Source: Plicaturopsis crispa FD-325 SS-3
Lineage: Eukaryota > Basidiomycota > Agaricomycetes > Amylocorticiales > Amylocorticiaceae
DNA: 26,559 nt
Assembly: GCA_000827205.1 (NCBI GenBank)
Contig: KN832558.1
Span: 93,817 to 120,375 of the forward strand
Direction: 5' to 3'
The notes beneath the pieces are model-generated. The model had not been told where the DNA came from. It ran no database searches and was given only the letters and a program-made list of their open reading frames with translations. Below, in pieces: positions 19,218 to 26,559 of this stretch. Position 1 is the stretch's first letter. Each line of letters starts with the position of its first letter. Position numbers and translations under genes: made by a program.

Positions 19218-19982
19218 ATCCGCGCTGCAGTGAATTGTGACGGCGAGGGGAGCAGAGGATGTGTAAAGCAGGCGTGACGGGCCAGCACCTGGTGAAGGCG
19301 ATAGCGTAGTGCTACGATACATAACTAGAACGCATTGAGATTGACACATTCCTCGCAGAGTTCACTAGACCAGAACGCTCACCTTAGTGGACTGGTCGAG
19401 ATTATTATACTGCCTACCAACCTGAGCCAGCCAGGGAAAAATATCAAGCTGTATGAGCTTTGTAGAGGCAAGGGAGCCTGCCTGCGTTCTACCAGACCGA
19501 ACATCGTTGGGGTAGCCTTTAAGTATACCTCCGTCGCCTCGTCCCAGAACGTCGACGGAAACAAATGAAGCTGTAGCTGCTGGGAATCGTTGGACCGCGA
19601 ACAAAAAGACCATCTTGATAGAGCAGGCGAAACTAGCATCCTGTCCATTGCGGTAATCAAAGCCTCCAAGTCGGATAGAACTTTGTTTTTGCGATGCAGT
19701 GAAAGACAATAAGACTGAGTTAGACTGGATGCGCACATGAGGGTACAGAGCAAGTCGGAACTCTGAGGGAAACGACGGCGGCATGACTGCAAAAAACAAG
19801 CGCATGACCGAAGTCGCGTCAATTGCGGCAGCGCGTCAGGCTCTCATCTGCGACGGGAAACCTCACATTTGACTGGTAACCTGTATAAGTGTGTCGATAC
19901 GGAAAAGAGAGTCGCTGAGAGCCATACAATCGTCCAGGACAGTTTTGATCAAAATAAGCAGACGAATGGCGGGAAAGTACGT
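19218..19982. other. Region between leucine-zipper gene and GNAT gene
   Basis: Two overlapping minus-strand frames (19365-19805 and 19379-19822, about 146 residues each) are open but show no domain, and each competes with the other. I cannot decide whether one is an exon of an unrecognised gene. The part beside 19217 presumably holds the leucine-zipper promoter. Confidence 0.4.
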
Positions 19983-20747
19983 TCAGGCCGAGCTACTTGT
20001 CTGCAAGCCAGCTGACTCTCTGCCAGCTCGCCTCTTCATTCCCGGTAGTTTGACCTTGCCGTCCAGAACTTCCGCCCAGATCACGACCTCGAATCCCCTA
20101 CTCTCGTATAACTTTTTCCCCGCAGGTGTAGCTTCTAGATATAGCGCAAGCGGCGGATCGGCGCTGTCTGCGGTACCGATGCCCCAGCTCAACAGCTTCG
20201 ACCCTATACCCCGACCTTGATGCTCGGGAAGGACACCGAGCATGTACAAGTACCTACATGCCAATTTCATCGTCGATAAGTAAGGACTTATCCGCAATGG
20301 TGAACATACGCACCAGTATGGTTCGGCTCCGAGGGCTTGCTGCCTACGTTCCCCTAACGCCGAATGAAATGCCTTCCAATCTTTCATGTTCATTCCTCGG
20401 TACGCCTCCTGCAGCGCCTCTGGCATGTCTTTCTCCTCGCACTCGGGCTCCTTGAACGGCACACCTGGCCTCTGCCACACGGCCATGCCAACCACCGCAC
20501 CCGTATCCTCCAGGTAGGCCTTGACCAGTACCTTCCGCCCGCTCTCCATATAATGCTTGTACCGCTGGGCCGTCCGGCGAGTGCTCACCTCCAGCGGCAC
20601 ACGTGGATCCGGATCGAATATGTCGCCCGCGAGGCCGCCGAAGGTGGTGAACTGGATGTGGGCGGCCATCTCGAGGTCAGCGGGCGTCATGGGCGCGATG
20701 GCGATCGGACCCTGACCGCGAGTCGGCTGAGTAGGAGGAGTGGACAT
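19983..20747 (-). CDS. GNAT-family N-acetyltransferase
   Basis: Two exons (20747-20314 and 20253-19983; 60-nt intron) give 234 residues. The fold signature is clear: an N-terminal PMTPADLEMAAHIQFTTFGG helix, a beta strand VVGMAVWQRPG, then YLYMLGVLPEHQGRGIGSKLL, which is motif A with the acetyl-CoA pyrophosphate loop (QGRGIG). LYLEATPAGKKLYESRGFEVV is motif B. The intron length is a multiple of three and the unspliced frame is open. Splicing is preferred because it gives the usual YWYLYMLGV strand; retention would insert 20 residues in it. The acceptor substrate is unknown; similar fungal genes act on small molecules. Confidence 0.87.
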   Translation of the reverse strand: MSTPPTQPTRGQGPIAIAPMTPADLEMAAHIQFTTFGGLAGDIFDPDPRVPLEVSTRRTAQRYKHYMESGRKVLVKAYLEDTGAVVGMAVWQRPGVPFKEPECEEKDMPEALQEAYRGMNMKDWKAFHSALGERRQQALGAEPYWCVCSPLRISPYLSTMKLACRYLYMLGVLPEHQGRGIGSKLLSWGIGTADSADPPLALYLEATPAGKKLYESRGFEVVIWAEVLDGKVKLPGMKRRAGRESAGLQTSSSA

Positions 20748-21526
20748 GGCTTGTGAGGTGAAAGGAGGGAGGAGAGTGCGCGTGGCTGCACGGATAGAGG
20801 TAGCTTATATGCGCTTATAGGAGTACCATGCACCGAGAAGGCTAGTCCGGCGAACGTCCTACTTACAGCGTATCTTTCTACAATGGGTCCGTCGAGGCTG
20901 CCGCATGGCACAACCTTAGTATCTTTGTATACATAGGCGGATATCAAGTCTGTAAACTTGTAAACAATCAGTCAGAAGAACTCGATTTGCCCTGATTCGT
21001 ATCTGAGCCTAGGGCTAGTGGCATGCAAGCTTCGGCATTCAAGCTTCAAGGCGCATGTCGAAGCTTAGAGCATGCCGAAGCCCCAAAATCTGTGCGAATA
21101 AGATAGGCTTGGATATCAACGAATTTCTGCACATGTCATGTATGAAGATATACCAACATCAATTGTAACATCCTGTATTTGACCCGGACTTAGCATACTT
21201 CCCATAGTCTCCATCTCGTCGTTCCACGGCTATCGGGTCGCGGACGACAGGGTCTCCCCGAAGCCGTAGCCATACGCACGGCACAGATCGAGGTGCATGG
21301 TAGCTTCAATGGTGCATCTATCGTTCCCAGTCCCGCTACCAATTTAAAAAATGGGATCAGGTCACGGAGTCGTCGCTAACGAAGAAAACTTACTACATAC
21401 CTGCCGCCGACCTGTCACGCCGACCGTATAGATGGGCCTGCACAGGCACAACCATGGCGCGTGCCGAAGGAACGCGCAGCGCAGCACACCTAGGCGCCGC
21501 CGTTCACTAAATCGTCGGCCGTGGGC
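20748..21526. other. Intergenic region with nested hairpin
   Basis: 779 bp between the GNAT start and the methyltransferase stop. It contains the hairpin at 21029-21081 and no supported gene. The part next to 20748 is the GNAT promoter. Confidence 0.5.
21029..21081. repeat. Nested inverted repeat
   Basis: Outer 10-bp arms GCTTCGGCAT (21029-21038) and ATGCCGAAGC (21072-21081) enclose inner 7-bp arms AAGCTTC (21041-21047) and GAAGCTT (21060-21066). They could extrude as a single long hairpin with a small asymmetric internal loop. Confidence 0.7.
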
Positions 21527-22911
21527 TTACGGCCGCGTTAGTCTCCACCCGTGGACAGTCGCGCGGACGTCCTCTGGACCCGGGTCGTCGGGGAACATGG
21601 GCTACGTACGAAGTGAGTCAATAGATCGGTGAAAAAGGAAAATGTGGCGAAATGAAGTTGATGCAGAAAGCCAAACTGACCTCGAAAAGCCTTTCACAAA
21701 CCCTCTCGCACACCCACCCTCTATCCCGCGCCTTCTCGAAGAAGCGCATGTCCTGGGATGCGAGGTGCGGACGGTGGTGCGTGTAGAACACAAGGAGCTG
21801 CGGCGGGGCCGTCGTATCGGTGTCTGCATAGAAGGTTGGTCAGTCACAAAGAATGAACAAAGACATAACACACTTTGTGTTTGCGGCGACATCGGCAAGG
21901 TGTCGGGTCGTCTAAGTGCTAGCTCGCATGTCGTGAGAAGGGCATCATGCTGACAAGGATTAAATTGACAAAGAACAAAAATTTGAGGATGTACCATATA
22001 TACCTGAGAGTGATTAAATACGAGGTCGCTCAAAATGATGAGATCGAATCCCCCGCGGTCTGTGGCTTTGCCAGTGTTTGATTCTGCTTTTGGTTGGTCG
22101 TGCGACTCGGCAAGAAGGGCGAGCAACGGTGCGACAGGTTGACCCCATGTGTATCCCTAAGATGAGCGGCAATATACGTTAGCATGAAGTGCTTATAGAC
22201 GAGTGAAGGTTCAATTCGAATAATTCAGAATGCGTACCTGGACTGAGACCTTCCCTCTCCTGTGGCCGTCATTTAGGCCTAAATTGATATCAACATTGTA
22301 TTGAAGGTTTTCGACGAGAGCAGCATCCGGGTAATCGGTCAGGACAACCTATAAAAATAAAATGAAACTTGCGAGTTAGCGAGTAAATCCCAACACGCGG
22401 GCACCGTACTGACATGATGGGCACCATTGAGCGCGCAGACCAGTCCAGGAAGGCCACCTCCTGCGCCAAGCTCTAAGACTGCGCGCGGACGACTGTGCAT
22501 AGTGTCTCGGTATAGATTTCTCTGGGCAGGTGCGTCAAGGTAGCCAGCGAAGGCGCGCGATGCATTCCATCTTTTCGTACAGTACAAGATCGAGAGTGAG
22601 TTAAACGCACATCCATAAAGCGAGAGGCGTGGACGTACAGATGGTGACCCCATAGAGGATGTGAACCGACGAGGCGGATGGTGACACTTGTCCACTCATC
22701 CCCTCCACGTCCGGTCACAGCATCGACGGAATGCTCACGGGTGTAGACAACGACGCTCGGTTCAGGAGACGGCGGTCGTTCTGGCTCCTGTCGTTTACGG
22801 ACGCGTCAAGCAATGCACCTATGGTAGGCAGTACAAACGTACGGGAAACATCGCGTCCAAATCAATGTCTGCATCTGGGACCGACTCTACATCTGACTGC
22901 GCATCGGGCAT
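21527..22911 (-). CDS. EFM7: SAM-dependent methyltransferase, EFM7/NNT1 type
   Basis: Eight exons: 22911-22843, 22787-22639, 22570-22414, 22348-22238, 22156-22004, 21949-21874, 21823-21681, 21601-21527. They give 310 residues with every phase consistent. The N-terminus is acidic. Residues 62-74 read LVGSHPLWGHHLW, a family hallmark. Motif I is VLELGAGGGLPGL (104-116). TDYPDAALVENLQYNV follows and supplies the acidic SAM-ribose residue. FDLIILSDLVFNHSQH is the post-I/IV region, and LLVFYTHHRP with FFEKARDRGW lies near the end. This pattern matches the yeast Efm7/Nnt1 group, which methylates elongation factor 1-alpha near its N-terminus (earlier named nicotinamide N-methyltransferase). The donor GTCAGT after exons 3 and 7 is slightly weak. 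The C-terminal stop lies in GC-rich sequence. Confidence 0.9.
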
Positions 22912-23079
22912 AATTAGTTGGCTGGGCGGTGAAGGAGAATTTGACGACGAGGATCGATGCCAGTGGAAGGAAAGACAAATGATCTTGGACTGCAGAGCTC
23001 GACATCGATTTGATCTCTGACTTCACGGTCTTGCTTGCTCTTGCACAACTTCGACAAAAAATTGTTTAAGCAACTATAA
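22912..23079. promoter_or_regulatory. Short spacer / methyltransferase promoter
   Basis: 168 bp between the stop of the minus-strand decarboxylase-like gene and the start of the minus-strand methyltransferase gene. It must include the terminator of the first and promoter of the second. Confidence 0.4.
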
Positions 23080-23616
23080 CTATGCTGGGTTCCTTTCGCC
23101 GACGTCTAATGCAACGAGGAACCTCGAGACACAGTTGTAGGCAGCGACGGTAGCCGTAAGCTCGACGACCTCCTTGTCGGTGAACAGGTCTTTCAACTTC
23201 TGGAACAACTCGTCTGCAACTTTGACATTGGCCGTCATCTCTCTCGCATATTCCACCACAACCGCCTGCTTTTCATTCAGCCCTAATGTTTCTCCCCGCT
23301 TCAGCGAATCCAGAGCATCTCTAGTCAACCCAGCCTCTTCAGCCAAGGGCGCATGATGATCCCACTCGTAGTTTGCGCCATTGACGACGGCTACAGCGCA
23401 GATTGCTAGCTCGCGCACGTCGGCCGCAAGGGATGTGCGCGTACGAATCGCGCCGAGAAACGCGTTCCAGCCGTCCGCGACAGCGGGCGCGTGTAGGAGG
23501 GCGAGATCGAGGGATTGAAGAGGCCGAGGCGCACGACGCGCCTCAATACGAGCAACGATGGCAGCTTCTTCTGGGGTGCTGGTAGGCACCGGTGTATCAA
23601 CATAAGGAATGCGCAT
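23080..23616 (-). CDS. Carboxymuconolactone decarboxylase-like (AhpD-fold) protein
   Basis: An intronless ORF of 178 residues from the ATG at 23616. That start is chosen because MRIPYV is the usual N-terminus of the family; an ATG at 23658 would add 14 residues. The family pattern is clear: RRAPRPLQSLDLALLHAP, ADGWNAFLGAIRTRTSL, RELAICAVAVVNGANYEWDHHAPLAEEAGL, and a C-terminal helix pair with NCVSRF. The ExxxH pattern (EWDHH) is present, while the peroxidatic CxxC of AhpD is absent. So an alkylhydroperoxidase role is unlikely, and a lactone decarboxylase or uncharacterised function is more probable. The bacterial homologue acts in protocatechuate breakdown; the fungal role is unknown. Confidence 0.85.
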   Translation of the reverse strand: MRIPYVDTPVPTSTPEEAAIVARIEARRAPRPLQSLDLALLHAPAVADGWNAFLGAIRTRTSLAADVRELAICAVAVVNGANYEWDHHAPLAEEAGLTRDALDSLKRGETLGLNEKQAVVVEYAREMTANVKVADELFQKLKDLFTDKEVVELTATVAAYNCVSRFLVALDVGERNPA

Positions 23617-24370
23617 GCTGTGTATCAGGAGCTGTCGAGGTTTGGACCAGGATGGCAAACGATTGAACCTGCTGAGCTGCCTTGAGGCGTTCTCTCCCAG
23701 CGTGCCGCGGCTTCACGCTCTCCCAGGTCAGCTTCTCCAATTCTCAGCGCTTATGTTTAGCTTATCAGATTCTTATAAGTTTTGACGTTGATTTCTCACC
23801 TCTTTAGCCAGTCGACGTCCTCGCGTACTCGAACAGTCATACGCACAACTTATATCTGTCCGACATGAGTGCGCCGTATCACTATAGAGCCCCCAGTCCT
23901 TAAGACACCGCCGAGCGAGTACACTACTGATATCTTACCTCGCATTTATCCTCCACCCACCGCTTCTTTTCCATCGGCGCAACAGCGGCGATCTGGGCGC
24001 CAATCGATGGCAGGCTCGTATAAAGCCCACGCAATGTCCCCGTCGGAAGGATTGCACGTTGCCTTCAGACCCCAAAGTCTGACGCCCACCTGATCAACGC
24101 AGTCGCTACATTTCCCGTCAATGGCTCCTGCGTTGAAAGTGAACGTACCCGTTGGGCAAGTGCAACGCTCTGTTTCCTGATTTCCAGTGGTCTTGGTCTA
24201 ATGTCCAATTGTCGGTGAATAGTTCGAGGAACATCCCTGAGCGTGCCAGTTCTCCTCCCTCCTATAGGTCTGCCACGCCCTCGTGAGTCGCCGCACCCGC
24301 TTATACTACTCATATATCTAATCACGCCGTTGGAATAGGCCTGCCGATGAACTAACTGCGTTACTTTCAG
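23617..24370. other. Region holding unresolved 5' exons of next gene
   Basis: 754 bp. The left part is the promoter of the minus-strand decarboxylase-like gene. A clear intron end (branch CTAAC, acceptor TTTCAG at 24370) shows that the next plus-strand gene has exons here. A consensus donor GTGAGT at 24283 and a possible ATG at 24007 are candidates, but I could not obtain one unique model. Confidence 0.5.
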
Positions 24371-25496
24371 GAAAGAATGCATACGTGGATACCAGACTTC
24401 AACGTGCACATAAATTCCTGCTAAGGCAAAAGAAGGCCTGTGCAGTTTTCATCGTAACCGCCGCTCTCCTACTTCTCATCGGATGCATTACTGCATCATC
24501 ACCCAAGGAGCCCGGCGGCGGCGATAGCTGCTTATTCTGGAATGTTCACTGGCGTCCTGAGGACCGTCGTCAGTGGCAAATCGACTGCCAAGGCCGCGAT
24601 CGTGAGGCCAAAGAGGAAGAGCGCCAGCTCCGCGAGCAGGAGCGCAAGCACATAGCCGCAAAGGAGCGGGAAGCAGAGAAAGAGCGCCGCGAGCGTGAGC
24701 GTGCAGACGACTCCTACGGATTGCCCAAAGGACCGATGCGCTGGGGCCATCTGAGTGCCTCGGGATGCATAGCGTACGACAGTACGTATGATTGTCCTTC
24801 TGTCTAATTGAAGTTGTGTTTGGACTGACAATTTCTCTGACACCATGATAGCTCGGGAATACTCAGCCGTGTTGCACAACATTCCTCGTGGTGTTGAGTG
24901 GAGGGCTGCTTGCGAGAAGACTCCAGTGACGATCCACGACGTTACACTGGCCTCCCCTACGCGCTGCGAGGACCACGTGAGCTCACCCTCTCATAGCCTC
25001 GGGCACAGGGCTAATCATTTTCTTGGTAGGGTATATTCAACGGCGAGTATGGATTCTGGCGAGTTGCAGGTAACGAAAGTAGCTGCCGCCCCAACTGGGG
25101 CGAGCTGAAGGACAAGGTTCGTTCGTTGATGTGGGCATGGGTGTGACCAAAAACTCAAAGTCAAATGACCGAATCTAGGGTTGCAAGGCGCGAGGAGCTG
25201 GCTTGCGCGTAAGTTGAATCCCGCGTTCCAGTCCTTAACAGAAATAATTAACGCCGTGCCTGCTTAGCATATCGAGTCACGACTCTGGAATATCCACGAC
25301 GGTGACTGGTCTACAATGTGTTCCACGACGCCCATTAGCATTAAGGGCTATTGGTTCGATAAACCCACTTACTGCGCCAATCTCGTAAGCCTCTCCCAGT
25401 CGTTGCTGTGTGCATTCAATGCTCATGAAACGGTTGCACGTGAAGGGTCCGCTGGGTGTTTACGGTGTCTGGGTGATCGAAGACCCAGCGTGCTAG
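24371..25496 (+). CDS. Type II membrane-anchored Cys-rich protein (5' end unresolved)
   Basis: Exons 24371-24781, 24852-24976, 25030-25116, 25179-25208, 25268-25384 and 25446-25496 give about 273 residues without the missing first exon(s). A single hydrophobic anchor (CAVFIVTAALLLLIGCITA) is preceded by basic residues. Then come DSCLFWNVHWRPEDRRQWQ and a highly charged Glu/Arg coiled-coil stalk. The extracellular-type domain has spaced Cys and Trp: REYSAVLHNIPRG, TPVTIHDV, RCEDH, GFWRV, CRPNWGELKDK, GCKARGAGLR, HIESRLWNIHDGDW, MCSTTP, YWFDKP and YGVWVIEDPAC at the very end. I recall this Cys-rich pattern as a large family of unknown function in Agaricomycetes. There is no in-frame ATG before the anchor in this exon, so the start lies upstream. 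The function is not known. Confidence 0.75.
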
Positions 25497-26474
25497 ATAT
25501 CCATTAGTCAAGGGGTCACCGACTTCAGCGTCTCCGTACTGGAGGCCCGGAGTGTTTTTTGTCTGCTACCTGTCTCGTGCCCTCAAAGTCTTGTTTCTGC
25601 ATGTATACATAAATCCTAGGCCTGTTCTCCGTTTTCTCTTACAGATTGTGTCCTCGTGGTTGTCTTGGGATCACTTCAACGTTGAAGCTCCCCGACTCTT
25701 GGAACAAGAGAGGGTTGTGTCGGCGAGAAACGTAAAAACGTCTATTGCAGCTCAACCCGTGTGAAGCTTACATAAGACGCCCCTATGTCTCTCTACGTCC
25801 TCGTCGTTTGCAGCTTGCTCGTCGTGAGTCGTGGCTGTGCGTCTCTGTGCTCTGTTTCGTACATGTATACTCGGAATTCACTTCGTTGATAATGGTACTG
25901 CAGTTGTGTTTCGTCGCGGTACACATCTACAGCTGCATCTCCACGCGCATCCCGCAGAATTTGGGCACTGCGCCGTGACCGCTGACTTCGCCAACGGCTG
26001 GCTTGAACATCTCTGTGTCACCATTCATACGGAAATTCAGCGTACGCACAAGGACCTTGCAAGGACAACGACACTGCGCTGTAGTCGTACGGGATTAATG
26101 GGGCCCCAGTACGACTTGATCGTCCCCCCCGCTTTACGCTCTGTGCTTCCGCTAAGTACCTGTATATGGTATCAACACTTCAGGGCTCCGCATGCCAGCG
26201 TACCAGATTATGGTTCAATTTATACAGTCAGAGTACTTGAATGTTTCTGTAGGATGGCCTTGTATACAATGTGACAATATTGACAGAAGGGTGGCTCTGA
26301 CTCCGGTGCTGCAGTGCAGTACTGCTACTCAGATGGCTGTAGTCTGCTGTCTGTGGCATGCAGCAATTTACAGAGCAAGTATTTAGCCTCGGATTGGAGG
26401 TATTGCGATTCTGACACTGGCTTGCGTGAACGAGGACTCGGGGATGGGCGCTTGCACCTGGTTAACACGTAAGG
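25497..26474. other. Gene-poor right flank
   Basis: Several plus-strand frames of 60-147 residues are open (for example 25831-26274), and a hydrophobic start appears at ATG 25785 with a possible GTGAGT donor. None gives a consistent multi-exon model or a recognised domain. The first part is probably 3' UTR of the preceding gene. Confidence 0.5.
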
Positions 26475-26529
26475 TCAAGCTAATTAGCTTGCCATAGGGG
26501 GGGGGGGTATGGCAGGCTAGTTAGCTTGG
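26475..26529. repeat. Large inverted repeat around an 11-G run
   Basis: Arms of 22 nt (26475-26496 and 26508-26529) match at 19 positions and flank GGGGGGGGGGG at 26497-26507. The left arm contains a perfect 16-bp palindrome CAAGCTAATTAGCTTG (26476-26491). It may be a cruciform or a mobile-element end; the window stops 30 bp later. Confidence 0.8.
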
Positions 26530-26559
26530 AATGTCCCAATTCCCTATGACTGCGTATAA

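Noticed and set aside
19365-19822. Two overlapping minus-strand ORFs of about 146 residues
   Set aside because: Two frames are equally open with no motif in either; kept only as an unresolved region.
1-26559. tRNA, rRNA, CRISPR or bacterial-type operon features
   Set aside because: No cloverleaf B-box, no spaced identical repeats of CRISPR type and no rRNA motifs seen; genes are intron-split and individually promoted.

Overview
The window looks like nuclear DNA of a filamentous basidiomycete, probably a wood-decay Agaricomycete. Genes on both strands are split by many short (about 47-81 nt) GT-AG introns. A CYP63-like P450, a DHA1-type MFS transporter and a membrane-anchored Cys-rich protein of a type I recall as expanded in Agaricomycetes fit this. 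I see no bacterial operon structure, tRNA, rRNA or CRISPR. Gene models were built by hand from splice consensus, reading-phase consistency and protein-family resemblance; no transcript or database evidence was available.

Layout. 1-530 is a repeat-rich flank. It holds a 53-bp sequence present twice, once intact and once split by a 54-bp insertion that looks exactly like a spliceosomal intron on the minus strand, plus three consecutive hairpins. 532-2030 is a complete, very young, non-autonomous LTR retrotransposon of 1,499 bp: two identical 210-bp LTRs, 4-bp target duplication, candidate primer-binding site and polypurine tract. It carries a single unrecognised ORF and no reverse transcriptase or integrase. 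2256-5958 (minus) is the ribosome-biogenesis gene MAK21/NOC1 in ten exons. It shares a 213-bp divergent promoter with an MFS transporter (6172-7857, plus). 8308-8985 encodes a small Cys-rich zinc-binding-type protein.

9274-15591 is a possible small metabolic neighbourhood: a DHA1-type MFS exporter (minus) and a protein with two EthD-like alpha/beta-barrel repeats (plus) share a 224-bp divergent promoter. After a 1.2-kb gene-poor stretch comes a nine-exon CYP63-like P450 containing a 12-nt microexon.

16039-17606 (minus) encodes a secreted 462-residue Gly/Ala-rich, collagen- or silk-like modular protein with dibasic sites. Then come a tentative 59-residue gene, a leucine-zipper protein without a canonical bZIP basic region, a GNAT acetyltransferase, an EFM7/NNT1-type methyltransferase in eight exons, and a carboxymuconolactone-decarboxylase-like (AhpD-fold) protein. 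A type II membrane-anchored Cys-rich protein with an unresolved 5' end follows. The last kilobase has no gene I can support and ends in a large inverted repeat around a run of 11 G.

The strongest candidates for something new are the miniature LTR element with its private ORF, the intron-present/intron-absent tandem repeat beside it, and the modular Gly/Ala secreted protein.
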